From assembly GCA_024291935.2 (NCBI GenBank), contig CM044306.1:17741001-17805000 (forward strand): a DNA stretch of 64,000 nt. Reading direction: 5' to 3'. This DNA is from Okapia johnstoni. Its lineage: Eukaryota > Chordata > Mammalia > Artiodactyla > Giraffidae. The position numbers and the translations under genes were made by a program. Positions 1 to 14,015 of this stretch are shown in pieces. Under the pieces are notes generated by a model that was given only the letters and a program-made list of their open reading frames with translations, did not search any database and was not told the origin of the DNA. How positions within the stretch are numbered: position 1 is the stretch's first letter; each line of letters begins with the position of its first letter.

Positions 1-274
1 ATATTTTAAAATTTATTTTAAAGTGATATTGACTCAAAAATACATATAGCTTTCATTTTAAATATTCAGAGATAAAACACAATGATTGTGATTCCTGTTA
101 GGATATTTGAGTATTGGGTAGGTAAGTATAAAATTCAAAAGAAAAACATGCAGTTAAAAATGGCCTCTGTCTCATCTCTTGTCTGCTAAACGGGTTTCTG
201 AGTTAACTTCTATAATCAATCAGTTCTTAGGGTGCTAAAGAAACCACTAGTTGGTGTTTTCCTCTAGTTTTGCT

Positions 275-975
275 TTTTTCAGAATGCTATATAAATAGAA
301 TCAGGTAACTTCTTCAGCATGACTTCTTCCACTTAGCATAATGTGTTTGAAATTCATACATATGTTGCTTATATGAGTAGTTTATTCCTTTTATTGCTGA
401 GTATTTGTCTGTGTATGAGTGTACTATAGTTTTTAAATTCCTTTCCCAGTTGAGGGACATTTGAGTAATTTCCAGATATTCACAGGCAGGTTTTGTGTGA
501 AGATAAGTTTTTTGTTTTACTTGTGTGAATACCTAGGCACAATATTGATAGGTTATTTGGATAAGTGTGTATATAAGTTTATAAGAAACTGCCAAACTGT
601 TTTCCTAAGTGGCTATACCATTTTACATTCCTACCAGCAAAGTTTTGCCTACTTTAGAACTAGGTTTTCTTAATATTGTGTTTTGTGACTTCTTTATATA
701 CTTTGGATACAAATCTCTTGAGATTTGTGAATGTTTTCTCTCAATTCAATTTTTTCTTTACTAAGTTGTGCTTTTGGGTTTGCATCTTAAATCCTTGTCT
801 CATCCAAGGTCTACTTTTAGGTCTGTGATACATTTTTTTGAGTTATATTTTTAATATGGTGTACAGTGTGGATTGAGACTTTTTTGCATATGAGTACCTC
901 GTTCTAGCACCATATATTGAAAATGCTTGTTTCTCTAATTGTTCTTGAACCTTTGTTGAAGATCAAATTAATTGA
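275..975 (-). mobile_element. Old L1 LINE fragment, antisense
   Basis: The + strand reads as the reverse complement of the distal ORF2 of an ancient L1M-type element. It has the recognisable run about a trunk ending in TTCATTCC, then TTTATTGCTGAGTA, and a later block around AAACTGCCAAACTGTTTTCC. No open reading frame of ORF2 survives. Boundaries are approximate and the subfamily is not resolved. Confidence 0.8.
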
Positions 976-1083
976 TTGTCCTAAGTTAAATGTTTAGCTC
1001 CTTTAAAAAATAGTAGCCAATTATTGTTGGTAGTTTGAAATTATTCTTTTATAATTAAATTATATCAAGCTATGGAGTAAAAG

Positions 1084-1210
1084 GACCGACTCAATGAACA
1101 TGAGTTTGAGTAAACTCCGGGAGTTCGTGATGGACAGGGAGGCCTGGCGTGCCGCAGTCTATGGGGTTGCAAAGAGTTGGACACAACTGAGTGACTGAAC
1201 TGACTGACTG
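1084..1210 (+). mobile_element. BovB/Bov-A 3' tail insertion
   Basis: This is a short 5'-truncated copy of the BovB 3' end. It contains the CTCCGGGAGTT and GGACAGGGAGGCCTGGCGTG blocks and a tail of ACTGA repeats. It is flanked by 12-bp near-identical direct repeats, ATGGAGTAAAAG at 1072-1083 and ATAGAGTAAAAG at 1211-1222, which mark it as a retrotransposed insertion. Confidence 0.9.
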
Positions 1211-1256
1211 ATAGAGTAAAAGAGAATTATGAAATTTGGCTGGACATTGGTGTCCT

Positions 1257-1455
1257 ATGGGCTTCCCTTGTGGCTCAGCTGGTAAAGAATCCACCTGCAG
1301 TGTGGGAGACCTGGGTTCGATCCCTGGGTTGGGGAGATCCCCTGGAGAAGAGAAAGGCTACCCACTCCAGTATTCTGGCCTGGATAATTCCATGGACTTT
1401 ATAGTCCATGGGGTCGCAAAGAGTTGGACCCAACTGAGCGACTGTCACTTTCACT
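1257..1455 (+). mobile_element. Bov-tA SINE
   Basis: This is a full-length ruminant SINE with a tRNA-derived head. The B-box-like GGTTCGATCCC lies at 1314-1324. The Bov-A body follows (CACTCCAGTATTCT, GGGGTCGCAAAGAGTTGGA). Exact 10-bp target duplications TTGGTGTCCT flank it at 1247-1256 and 1456-1465. Confidence 0.93.
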
Positions 1456-1566
1456 TTGGTGTCCTGTACTGTGAGATTTGGGTTAATCTAATTTATCCGG
1501 ATATTTATTATTTAGGAATTTAGATGTACTTTGCAGTTAACAACTTTTAAGTAACTATTGAACTTA

Positions 1567-1802
1567 GAAAATAAATATATTTATTTATTTATTTTTGGCT
1601 GTGCTGGGTCTTGGTTGCTGCGCCATTGTTTTCTCTAGTTGCTGTGTGTGGGCTTTAGTAGTTGTGGCGTGTGGGCTCAGTAGTTGTGGTTCCTAGGCTT
1701 ACTTGCTCTGCAGCATGTGAGATCTTCCCAGATCAGGGATCAGACCCATGTCTTCTGCATTGGCAGGTGGATTCTTTACCACTGAACCACCAGGGAAACC
1801 CC
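1567..1802 (-). mobile_element. CHR-2-type tRNA-derived SINE, reversed
   Basis: Read on the minus strand, the element starts with GGGGTTTCCCTGGTGGTTCA, continues through a B-box-like block and a CACAACTACTGAGCC body, and ends in an AAATAA-rich tail (TTTATTTATTTATTT on +). Near-identical direct repeats AACTATTGAACTTA (1553-1566) and AACTATTAAACTTT (1803-1816) flank it. CHR-type SINEs are known from cetartiodactyls. The family name is from memory. Confidence 0.85.
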
Positions 1803-1972
1803 AACTATTAAACTTTTAAATGCTAGAATAGAAGTTAAATGCCAAGAGGCAGGTGTTACTTTAAAGAGGTCATTGGACGAAATATTGGAGATTAAGACAG
1901 ACTTTCAGGATGAATGGCTCTTTTTTTATATTATTTGTTGATGGTTGTTTTTTCATCATTCTGGGAAGGGAG

Positions 1973-2183
1973 AGTGGTAGTGTTAGTTGCTTAGTCATGT
2001 CTGACTCTTTGTGACTCCGTGGACTGTACGTAGCCTGCCAGGTTCCTCTGTCCATGGGATTCTCCAGTCAAGAATAGTGGAGTGGGTTGCCATTCCCTTC
2101 TCCAGGGGATCTTTCCAACCCAGGAGTCGAAACCAGGTCTTCTGCATTGCAGGCGGATCCTTTTACCGTCTGAGCCCCCCTGC
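1973..2183 (-). mobile_element. Bov-tA SINE, reversed
   Basis: The reverse complement of the Bov-tA body and head is readable: TTGCTTAGTCATGTCTGACT at the left, CTGTCCATGGGATTCTCCAG in the middle, and the degenerate tRNA head with GCATTGCAGGCGGATCC at the right. It is moderately diverged. No clear target duplication was found. Confidence 0.9.
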
Positions 2184-2329
2184 TCTTAAATCCTGTTCCA
2201 TTTTTAAGATTAGCTTTTATCTTTGGAAACCCTACTCCTATCCTATTACTCCTTTCCTCTTTTGGATAGACTCTGCCATACACTTTTATTATCTTTAACC
2301 TGGTAAAAACAAATAAGATAACATTTTTC

Positions 2330-2450
2330 ATTTTTATTATTTTAAAGTGCATAGTCCAGTGGCGTTAAATACGTTACCAGTGTTATACAACCATTATTAC
2401 CACTGTCTAGTTCCCGAACTTTTTCACCACTACAACACCCCATTCTTGTC
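2330..2450 (-). mobile_element. Ancient L1 3' UTR fragment, antisense
   Basis: The block AAAGTGCATAGTCCAGTGGC through TTTTTCACCAC resembles the widespread antisense L1M segment that usually reads as a run around AGTGTACAATTCAGTGG and ATTTTCATCAC. Diverged, with no coding potential. Similar blocks recur at 13920-14015 and 49970-50100. Confidence 0.55.
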
Positions 2451-2720
2451 CTTAAGGACTTCACAATCTGGTGAGGAAAACACGTAACCTAATGTTTACG
2501 ATATGGTGTGGCAAATTACATGTCAGAGCTTGCTATGATTAAGCTGTATTCGTTCAACTAAAATTTTACTTTGAAAGAGCAAAGTAATTTTAGGTTAGGT
2601 TAACATCCAGGTTGTCCTACCACTCCATACCTGAATTAAACTTAGGCTAGACTGAAATCTTTAGTCTTTTTGGCTTACATAAATTCAGGACTCACAAAAC
2701 CTCATGCCCTCTACTTTGTA

Positions 2721-3041
2721 AGATCATTTGAGGAATAGCTGTATTGGGGGTGGTAAAAGAATCTGCCTGCAGTGCTGGAGACCCAGATTTGATACTTGTT
2801 ACTTTGTAACAAGAAGGAAACTGAAAAATTGATATTCTGATTTAAAACTAAATTATGAACTCTTCCTTTTCTCATGGAGCAGAAAAAAACAGAGAGAACT
2901 TCCTAGTTGTCTGTTCCCATCCTCAATCGAGCTATTTTGACTTATTCTAGTTGTGTGACAGCTTCCTTGATTATGGTCAAATATGGCATTATACAGGCAT
3001 GCTTGTGTCTTTTGGCAGATCATTTGAGGAATAGCTGTATT
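2721..3041 (+). repeat. 25-bp exact direct repeats around a SINE-head fragment
   Basis: The 25-bp words at 2721-2745 and 3017-3041 (starting AGATCATTTGAGGAATAGCT) are identical. Between them are a degenerate Bov-tA head piece (about 2746-2800) and about 215 bp that I do not recognise. Confidence 0.8.
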
Positions 3042-3546
3042 TAGGATACTATGTCAAGAGATTGTGTTTCTGAACTCCTTGAAGCTTTGGAGTTGGAAAT
3101 TGATGATTTAAAGTTGAATATTTTAGCAGTTTTAGTGAAAGACAGTGTTAGCAACATTGAACAGTGTTGTAATACAGATTTTATTTGCATTCTGCTGTCA
3201 GGGTTTGTTTTCTGTAGCACAAGATTGTTTTGGAAAAGTAAAACACAATACAGCCCTTTGTTTTTAAGATTCTGCAGTCTTCCTAATATAGTCAGTCTAA
3301 GAAGGAGTTGCTATCCCAAATGATGGTTAATGTTTTAGTTAGCAATTTCAATGTTTATCATAGGAAGACAAGTTCGTATTATCAGATCTAGACTTTTCAT
3401 AAATTGTGTTTACAGATTTAAGAAAGCCTGAATTTGTGACAGTTTTGGTTGTTTATTAAAAAAGAATGAAAAATTAAAAATAACCCCCTAGTTTGATTAG
3501 TTTCACTAATAATTTTGGCATTTGCTTTCAAGAAAAATAACTGTAG

Positions 3547-3663
<117 letters not shown>

Positions 3664-4548
3664 TAGATAGTTAGTTAGGTAGTGTTCGTGTGACACTTGA
3701 TGTGAATGAAGTTAAACTTATTAATTAACTTATAGTACAGTATAGAGCTGTTTTCTTGCATGCCCAACAGTAATCAAGTGGAGTTTGAGTTGTAATCTAA
3801 TATTTAATATGTTAGGAAATCAGTGAAAAAAATCTAGAAACACTTTAGAATTTTGATGGAAAAATAACGTTTTTGGCCCATACTGATATTCTGTTAAAGA
3901 TAACAAGTTTAAGTTTAGTTGAAGTTTTTGTAAATTGAATGAAGGAGTAAAATGTATTTTGATCCTTTAAAAAACTTCACCTTTCCTGGCAACACAATCA
4001 TGTGTGAAATGTTCCATTAGGAACAGTTAGGGGCTAATATTTTTATTTACCAGACTCTTGTGAGACATGGTAACTTTGGTTTCTGTGGTTTAAGAGATGT
4101 CTGGTTTTGGTCAAAAGTTGATTGTATCTATTCACATGACTTAATTTTAAATACTGATACAACGCAACAGAACAAGGAGATTTATTTTCCTGACTCTTAA
4201 TTTTTGAACATTATTTTTATTTTGAAAAGCCCTTTATTTTCAGATTACACAGTCCATTGTTAAAATGTCTAAATTTGTCAGTATCGTCAGTATTTAATAT
4301 TTGTTCTTAAGTGTATGTATTTAATAAGGGTTTCAGAGAATTATTGGTTAACTAGAATGGAAAGTCATCGAAGAGAGAGTCTCTATAACAGTCAAGACAT
4401 TCCCCCTTCTCCCTTTAAGAAATACTAGCTTCTCCTTCCTCAGGAAAACAAGGCAATTTAGAGAATACAGATATTTTAACTTTAGCTTTTATTTTCATAG
4501 CTGTAGCATAGTAAAGGATCAACATATATTTATGTTCCTAACTAGGTT

Positions 4549-4577
4549 GGTGTTGTGTGTGTTTGTGTGTGTGTTTA
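4549..4577. repeat. Imperfect TG microsatellite
   Basis: TG dinucleotides interrupted by single T insertions run through this short block. It is a simple-sequence repeat likely to be length-polymorphic. No other role is evident. Confidence 0.75.
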
Positions 4578-7500
4578 GATGTTTACAGAAATTTACACAA
4601 CTTGGGGTGTTCGACATTTTTCTTCCACAGCAGTTGGCCCATATTAGCTAAGCAGCCATGATCTGGTTTGTATTGCACGGTCTGCCTTTTTTTAATTTCT
4701 TCTCTAGGGTTTCTTTCTCCCCTACCTCCCCTTCTTATTTCTGTTCTTCTGGTCCAGTGAACACTGCATATAGTACCTTCTGTCTTAATGTGCTGGCATG
4801 ATGCTAGACTTAGGCATGGCAGTAATTGATGACGCATGTGATAATGCTGCAGAGGGAGAATTCACATCTGATGAATTGTTGTGCTGAAAGCCCAGTCTTG
4901 TGTTTTGACTTACGGATGAAATGCCAGGCCCACTTTGATGAGTTAAAAAATCTTTGAAGTTTTTGTCTTATATTACTATCGTCTTGGGAATTACCACAAG
5001 GTGGAGTTTTACAGTGAAATCTATGGGCTAGCTAGGTCAGTATTTTATATTTGAAAAATAACATTTCCATATCATTTAAATGTTTCTTTGGGTCAAAGTT
5101 TAAGAATAGATAGCTTTCAGAAGAAAGGCCCGGGTGCCATATTCTACAAGGTACAAAGTTGATTAATATTATACAAGCTATAATTCAGTGGGTACTCTGA
5201 CTCAACAGTAGTAGGAAATTTAGCTGGACTAAATTTGCGGCCTAGTATTCATTATTACTATACTCAAGAAAGTTTTAATAAAAGCAGGAAATTAAATGAT
5301 ACTTAACATTTTAAAAGCCTTCTTTTAGGACTGCATTTAAAGGTTTTGGAAAGTTCATTCCTTTGGCATGTGGGACTAGTGCTGTTTTTCCTCTCACAAT
5401 GTCCAGGAATTTTCCCAGCATATGTCATAGAAAGAACACTATCAGAAGGCAGTCTGACTGAGTAATCTCAGTGAGTAGGAGTGGAATTGATGTATGCCTT
5501 ATTTATTAAATAGTATTATCTTCTCCACTAAAAATAGCAAATGTCCTTGGACTGGATATTTAATTTTTTATGAATAAGTTCAGAGATGTATAGTAGTAAA
5601 TTGTACTTCTAATGAAAATTTACTTCTGAAACACATTAAAACATGCATTGTTTGTGATGTGGTAGTTTAGGTAGTAATAGTAAGGTGCTTCACAGCCAAT
5701 GCGGTGTTAGATAGACGTGGAGCAAAAAGAGAGGGATTTTATTTCTGTTCCCCAATCATTTGGGGGAAATTTAAAGTTTTAAAAGAAAGTCCTAAAATGA
5801 TTGGCATAAAAATAGTGTAGTAACCTCCAAGAGCCCTATCACCTTAGGAATGCCCACCAAGTAAGTGTGTATTAGTTACATGTCTGGCTGGCTGGCTATC
5901 TTGTTGAGCTATTGAGCTATCTTGTTCTTAGGGGGAAATAGCAGTTGCTTCTAACACACAGAAAGAGTCTCTGCTGAATTAAAATCTTTCTCTGCAGCAA
6001 TATCTGTTGAGAGGTGCTGACTGTTTTGCTACAGCATGCAACTCAAAAGTGGCTGGAAATATGCAGCTTTGGGAGTCTACAGATCATTGTAGGAGCTAAA
6101 GGTCTAGTCATTTTTTTTTTTTTAAACAAAGGTAATCTGCAGCAGCTGGTAACCGAGGAAGTCTGCACAGGTTTGTGCCAAGAATATGCCCATGTGAAGG
6201 GTTATTGTGAGTATAGGATTAAGGTCTTTTTGTTTTGTAATAGGGTAAATGTGTTGCAAACCAGCAAGATGGGAAATGAGATACAAAGATGCGATAATAC
6301 ATTATGATTATGATAAACTCCTGAAGCTTAGATTTGTTCCTGAGATGATACAGGTATTTCAGTTTCAATCCAGAAATGTTTAAAATACATCAGAATCCAG
6401 CATTAATGAAATAGTTTGTTATCTTTGGTATAAATTTTTCTTTTCCCTTGTTTATTTCAACCAACCAGATATCTTTCAGTGAAGTTTCTGGTCAACAATA
6501 AAACACTGTTCCAAGAAAATTGTTAAAGAATTGCCAGATATCTCGTTTATTTGAATTAAAGAAAAGGTGGAAAGTATAAACATTTTGCTCTAATTACAGA
6601 AAGCTTTTTAAAATTTATGTTTTAATGTAGCTGCTTTATGAGATGGTTAGGTCCCAGCTATAATTATGATCTCCACTTTATACTGAAAAATAAAGCATTT
6701 AAAAAACAAAAATCTTAAAACCATAACCCAGTCTAGGATTCCACCATAGATCCAAGAATTGGTTGATCTGACTTAGGGTATATGGTTCTCTGTGATCTTT
6801 ACCATAGAAAGAAGATGAGAAATCAGATGGGAGAGTGATTGTAAGCTATACAAAAGGCAAAATCCCTGCACCATAGACTTAAAATATGTTGTCATTGTTG
6901 CAGTTGGAAATGAAACTGCCCGTCAGCCAGTACTTGGTCTTTGTTCTCCCTGACTGATTAAAATTCTGTGTTTATAGTTGTCAGGTTGACTGAGCAGATT
7001 TAAAAAATTAATGTAAGCTTTCAAATTCCAGTTGCTGATGTTTACTTTGCATATCTAAGGATTTAGAAGTATATGTATAAGTGGGTTTTGTCATGTTGCA
7101 TATCTGTTTAGATCTGTGGACTCCACTAGTTCCAAACTGTAACTCTATTATAAGACTGCTGATTTGATATTTAGCAGTGACCATATGTGGACTGCACTAT
7201 AAATAATGTGCTTCTTGGAGCTGAATGGTGTAGCATTACTATATGGCTTTTCTCTCTAGTCTTCATTGTGTCATCTGTAGTGAGCTATAGATTTTTTTGT
7301 TTGGGGAATTTTTACAACTTCTTGTTTGCATGGGTTCACCTAGTAGCACTTGGTTTTTGCTTAGAGTCTTTAATACACAATCAGCAAAACTTACAATCCA
7401 CTCAAGAGATTTGCCATTTTTGTCACTGTTGAAAATAAGCTAAATGGTGTAAATTGAATGTGGCTGTCAACTAAAAGAAAATTCAGTGTGGAATTAGTAT

Positions 7501-8114
7501 TCGTCTAGTCACTGCCATAATTGTAGTATAGTTTTCTCGAGACTTGGTATTCTGTTTCCTACTATTAAAAAACTTAGAATCAGCCCCACACAATGAAGTG
7601 AATTTTAGTCTATATTTTGGCAGACTCCCATTGGGGGCTGTTTCCCAAATGGTCATTGTTTCTTTGATGGTATACAGCTTCAGGGAGCAGAGAGAAGTTC
7701 CTGGGAAAGTTTTCTACTTGGTATTTAATTAATAAAATTGTTGAGGAATGGCTGAAACAATAATGAGATGGTTTTTTGTTTTTGTTTTGGCTGGTATTGT
7801 GTTTTTAGCATATTGGTAGTTGTTTCTAATACACATTTCTTGCTATTATTGATGTTCCCATTTAAAAATTATATCCTCTGTTCTTGCGCATTTAGTACAG
7901 ATTAAAATATAGCACTTTAATTTACATTTAAGTTTAGAAATAGAAAAACTATAAGGGTCAATTTAGGTAATCTAGGTGAAAAAAGTTTTGAGTTTTTAGC
8001 TCAGCTTCATAGTTTAACCAGAATTAAGAAGAACTTCATTCCTAACCAAATAAAATGCCACACTGCACCATTTTTGGAGTCTTAAGGACAGCGAGTAATA
8101 AATAGGTCATGGGA

Positions 8115-8235
8115 GGAATTCCCTGGCGGTCCAGTGGTTAGGACTCTGCACTTTAACTGCCAAGAACCCAGGTTCAATCCCTCATCAGGGTACTGACACC
8201 CCACAGGCCATGTGGCACGGCCGGACAACAACAAC
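8115..8235 (+). mobile_element. CHR-2-type SINE
   Basis: The element starts AATTCCCTGGCGGTCCAGTG, carries a tRNA-like head with GGTTCAATCCC, and ends in an ACAACAACAACA tail. Near-identical 15-bp direct repeats beginning AAATAGG flank it at 8100-8114 and 8236-8250 (two mismatches), so the insertion boundaries are well supported. Confidence 0.88.
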
Positions 8236-9162
8236 AAATAGGTTGTGGGAACTCTTTATGAATGTTCCAGAAAACCACCTTTTTGCCTACCTCCCTTGGG
8301 GAAAATTAGTTGCTTTATTAATTGTTTAAAATTAGTATTTCCTTGCATTTCTTCCATGTATACTTAAATTATAAACAGCCTATCACTATACATGCCCCTT
8401 TGTCAGTCACAAACCAGGCTGTGTTAAAAAAATATATTTATTTTCAGTTCTATAAGATTATAACTAAACTTCAAATTATATATTTTGCTTAAAAATAAAA
8501 AATGAAGTTATTTTAGCCACTTTTGTAGTAACCAAAATAATAAATTGTTATTTCAGGAGTTAAGTAGTGCTCATTGCCCTTGTTATGTCTAGATTACCAG
8601 TTGAGGCTACAGATTACTGGAGTTTACTGTTATAAATGACGTTCATAGGAATGATTGACACCCTAACCAAAGAGACGAATGATTATCACGAGTTGGCCAC
8701 TAAATTCCTTGCTCTTCACAGTGAAAGTTCAGTGAACAGTTTGATTACTTCAGATTAGACAAGTCTGCTTTGTTCTATGAATACTTTGTTATGAGGTATT
8801 TTGACGTGCCTTTCTTGTGTTACCCATCATCCTTAGCCTATTGGGTTTTTGACTAGTCTTTATAAAACTTTTTTCTTTTTTCTTTTGGTAGGAAAAGGGA
8901 CCATAGTGAATACTAGTCCTTTCTGCAGAGTCACAGAAGTGCCATTTTTTTCTCCAAAAACAGATAGTCTGAAATGATAGGAAAGGCTCAGACTTTCTGT
9001 AGTAGTCATTCACTTAATCTAAGGGGTTGGTGAGGGGAAGACTTTCTGGGAAATACGCCTGTTATTTTTGTTGCTTTTTGTTATAATTGCAAGGACACAG
9101 AGTGGCATATTAATAATATTAATACATAACCCCTGACATTTCATTCCCTGTTCATACTTGGG

Positions 9163-9363
9163 GAAAGTGAAAGAAAGTGAGTCCGACTCTTTGCGACCCC
9201 ATGGACTATAGCCTTCCAGGCTCCTCTGTCCGTGGGATTCTCCATGCAAGAGTACTGGAGTGAGTTGCCATTTCCTTCTCCAGGAGATCTTCCCAATCCA
9301 GGGATTGAACCTGGGTCTCCTGCATTGTAGGCAGATGCTTTACTGTCTGAGCCACCAGGGAAG
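9163..9363 (-). mobile_element. Bov-tA SINE, reversed
   Basis: Reverse complement of a typical Bov-tA: GTCCGACTCTTTGCGACCCC near the left end, CTGTCCGTGGGATTCTCCAT in the centre, and the tRNA-derived head ending GAGCCACCAGGGAAG at the right. It is well preserved. Confidence 0.92.
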
Positions 9364-11442
9364 TAGATTTAATTAAAGAACAGTTTTTGTTTAAAGATTT
9401 AGAAGAGAAGTACCACTGCCATTTTGTATCAATAGCTTTTTTTTTGAGAAGGTGACAGCCATCTTGAGTGGTTTTGTAAAAGTGATGCTAATGTGTATAA
9501 CCCTAAATTTTTCTTTTTTCTCCCTCTCCCTTTAACATTTGCTTTTCCCTTCACTGTTGTCAGTCACAACACGCTGCTCTTGAATCTCTCAGCTGGTCTT
9601 GACTCGTGAATTTACTTATGCTTTCACTCTTCTTTAATAAATACATTAATTGCAAGCAGTGAATTGAAAACAAGACAAAAAAAAAAAAAACGACCATTAG
9701 TGATTGGACAGTTTCTTACTTTGTGTTACATTTAACTGTTCTTTTGACAGCCCAGTTTTTAAAGCCAGGTTCGTATGGAAATGCTTTCACTCCACTTGCA
9801 CTGCTTTTGGAAATAGCATACTGCTTCATCTGTCTGTTTATTTTAGTGCATTCATAATATAACACGGTCAGCATAATGTCTCATCTCCACTTAGCCAAAA
9901 GATAGAGTTTTCTTAATTTAAAAAAAGGGACAACAATTTTTGTCAGCATGGTTTAATACCCTAAATCGGTGCCTAGTTATAAAATTAGCCTATTAAGATA
10001 TTAAACAATACTTTATTCAGCTACATTATCTTAGAGTCATTCTGCTATCCTTGTCCTTTCCGTAGTTAATTTAGTTGTAGGAGTTATGATATAAAACAAG
10101 AATTTTATGTACAGGTAAGTTTATTTCCACAGTAGTACTATAAAGGCCTCTCTCTTTATCTTCATTTTCTGCTAACATTAGTTGTGTTAAGACTTACGGA
10201 AGTTTTTTTTTTTTACTATAAAGTTATTTATAAATAGTTAGGCATTTCAGTACTGGGATTACATATAACCATAGCATTTTCTCATTCTCTCAATTCCTAG
10301 CAAAAAATAATCTCTAGTGACCTTTTGTGCACAGTAATGATTGTGTATATGTATGTTTAAAATAGTTGCATGTTTTGTTATAGAAACTGTTTTCATTATC
10401 ATTTGCCGCATTTTTTCAAGTATCCTCATCTTTGTTCCTCTAATCAATAAAATAATAAACTACTCAGTCCAGTTTTCTAGTTGGCATCCTGTCATAAAAC
10501 TCATAGAAGGAAGTTGACCTTTTTTTTTTTTCAGAGCATTGAAGAGACCTAATCTTCCTCTTGTAACTTACTATCAGAGAATATAATAATAACATAATTT
10601 TTTCTATAATTCCAGAGCATTTTACCACTGAATATGTAGCTGGAAGATAAAAATCAATTTAATATGAGATGTTTGTTTTTAATTCAGATTTATGGTTTAG
10701 TTGACTTCATAATTTGATTTCAGGAAATATGAGATTATTTTCAAGTGGTGATACCCAGTTAATATAAATTACATTTTAATGCATACAGAACACTTTTTGT
10801 TTACAATTTTTTAATGTTTTCCTTTTGATAAGCAACATCATTTTATCAGATACAGTTAAATGATTATTTTAGTGTTCTCTCTGTATTTGTAAAAAGCAAA
10901 GAATTGGACAAAGGTCTGCAGAGGTTTCTAAGATTTTAAAACCTTACGCAAAAGCTGACATTTAATTGTTGTTTCTAGTGTCTTTATATGTGGTTTACAT
11001 TGAAAGATCTTTTCCACTGTGCTCCTAGGAAGATGAGACATTATGTATATTGGTTTTTTCCCCCCTACATGCACTAATGGTTCTTTACTGTTAACTTATT
11101 GCTAGGCCTGTTTCATTCTAACATTTTAGCATTTTTGTTAGATTACATGTTGAAATGCATCACTCAGTCTGTGCTTGAGCTCATTTTATTTTTCTGTTTA
11201 ATCAATTTAATTTCTTGTTTTACTAACCTCACTGTTTTTTCAGTTTAATATTGGCTGCATGCTAGTTAAATATTTATATTTTATATATATGTATTAAAAA
11301 ACCAATCAAGTCTAGCCTGGATTTTGCTCTGATTGTGTTTTCATTTCTAGTGGTGGGGCAGTCTTACACTTACAACTTACTTTGTATCATGAAAGCCTGA
11401 CACATAAGCAAAATAACTAAACACAATGTAGATATTCTTTAA

Positions 11443-11961
<519 letters not shown>

Positions 11962-13529
11962 TGATGCAGATCTTATGCCTGAATATATTTGTTGTCTTTC
12001 TTTAAAAAGTGTTTGGGCTTCCCCTCCCGGCCCCACCTTTTATCCCCTAGAGTAGTCTGTTTTTCCTATAACTGTATTTGAAGTCACTATTAAGCTAATA
12101 ATTTGCAAGAGTAAGCTGCTGTGTCATGAATACTTTCAGGTCAAACATACTGTGTATGGCTCAATCTGTTTTTAATTTCTTTTGGTGGAAGTGATGGGTG
12201 GGTAAAGTAAATGAAATACGTAGTATCAGAATATACTTTCTTTGTATCACTTAGTGATGTATTGTGGCTGCTGTATTTTAAAGAGGATTAATTTCAACAA
12301 CAGAGTTTAATTTTTGCCCTCCTGAATTCTTCCTGAAGCTGGTGCTTGCCCTGGTTCTTTGCCTCTAATCAGAATCCATGCAATAGTAGAGAGAATAATT
12401 AACCTATGTGAAACATAAAATGGAAACAGAGATTTCCTAGGGTTCTCTGAGAGGCCATTTCTGAAGTTCAGGTCAGTCTATGGGAAATGTATGGTTTAAA
12501 GTTTACATTGCATGTATTTTTTTCTTTTAACTATACTAATCATTTGGATAACAAACAATGCTAACATTTCTGCTTCTGACTTCTTGCTAATTGAAAACCA
12601 TTCAATCAACTCCATTCACTTATTAGCTCCCTTGTATTCAAGGGCTGCTGTTCTCTGCAGATGTGAACAGTACCTCAGAAATGATGGAAATCATTGCAGT
12701 TCTACATTTGATCATGAAGGGTCTCGTTATATAAAGGGATCTTTGGGGAGAGATGCACTACTGTTGACTAATTTTTTGAATTTGGGAAATTAATTTCCAT
12801 AATATGAGTGGGCAGTCTAATCAGTTCAAGTGTCTGTATTAAGGGGCACAATAGGAAGGGGCATGAAACAGGATGTTTTCAGTCTTTAAAACCTTTGCTT
12901 TTTAAAGTATGCATCCACAAATCCTATTCAGTGGTGACATGAGACATGCTCAAAAGTATATTTCAAATTAGTATTTATTACTAAGCGTTAACCTATCCTT
13001 TGGGGGAGGTAGAAAGATTTGATCACCACTGAACTTGTTTTCCAGTGGTGCAAGAACTCATTGTACACAGTATAAAGAATACTCAACAACTGAGAGCAGT
13101 TTGTATGGCATAGGCCATAGATTTTGTAAGAGACCAGAAAAGAGAAAGGGTCATCAGGACTAAAGTAGAAATGACTTTTTGATAGGTTTAGTCCCAGTGG
13201 TTTGCACAGTTGAATGTTGGGTTGGGTTGAATGGAGGTGATAGTTCAGAATAAGGTCTGAAGATTGGATTTGATCTTTTCCTGTACTATTTGAAACCACT
13301 CTTCCTCTTCAGAGATTCCCAGGAGCATTGTTGATTGTTACTGTTTTTATTCAGGTACAGAGTGGAGTATAATTTGGGGACATCACATAGGGGGCTAGCA
13401 AATCTGTTTGAATCCCAGAGTTTTGCATTGTAAACATTGGGGACTTCAAAGTACAACTAAAACTGGCAGAGAAAAAGAGTGAGAGAGACAGATAGCAAGC
13501 AAGTTTGAGAAAGGTGCTCTTTGATGGTC

Positions 13530-13685
13530 TGAAGAGGTGGGATGGGGAGGGAGGTGGGAGAGCGGTTTAGGAGGGGAGGGACCTATGTATACCTATGGCT
13601 GATTCATGTTGATGTATGGCAGACACCATCACAATATTGTAGAGTAATTATCCTCCAATTAAAAATAAAATAAAATTTTAAAAAA
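13530..13685 (+). mobile_element. Ruminant L1 3' end
   Basis: The block runs from a G-rich stretch (GGGATGGGGAGGGAGG) through TGTATACCTATGGCTGATTC to ATTATCCTCCAATTAAAAAT and an A-rich tail. It matches the 3' UTR type also seen antisense at 19516-19733 and 34071-34732 in this window. It is a 5'-truncated insertion in sense orientation. Confidence 0.88.
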
Positions 13686-13919
13686 GATTAGGTAAATGGG
13701 TACTTAACTATTTTTGGGTGATGGAAAATTATTGTTTCATTTTAAGAATACTTTCAAATTTGGGTCTCTTTAAACTTGGAACTCCTTGAAAAGAGAAATC
13801 GGATTTTATCCATATTTCACATTCATCTCTGTGGTGATTGGCATGTAATAAGCACTCAATAACTCATCAACCCATTATTTATTTAAAATAAAAGAGAAAT
13901 TTAAAGCCCGTCCTTTTTT

Positions 13920-14015
13920 TTTTTTAATTGTGGCAAAGCCCACATAACATAAAATTGCCATTTTAACCATTTTTAAGTGTACGTTTCAGTAGTGTTTACT
14001 AAATTCACATTGTTG
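13920..14015 (-). mobile_element. Ancient L1 fragment, antisense
   Basis: Follows a T-run. The words ACATAAAATTGCCATTTTAA and AAGTGTACGTTTCAGTAGTG belong to the common antisense L1M 3' segment. Short and diverged. Confidence 0.6.

Noticed and set aside
1257..1330. tRNA gene
   Set aside because: The A/B-box-like head belongs to the Bov-tA SINE. It lacks a full cloverleaf and continues into the Bov-A body. The same applies to all other SINE heads here.
3051..3323. 90-codon frame with an acidic N-terminus
   Set aside because: No recognised family, no splice context linking it to exon 2, and no start context. Most likely chance.
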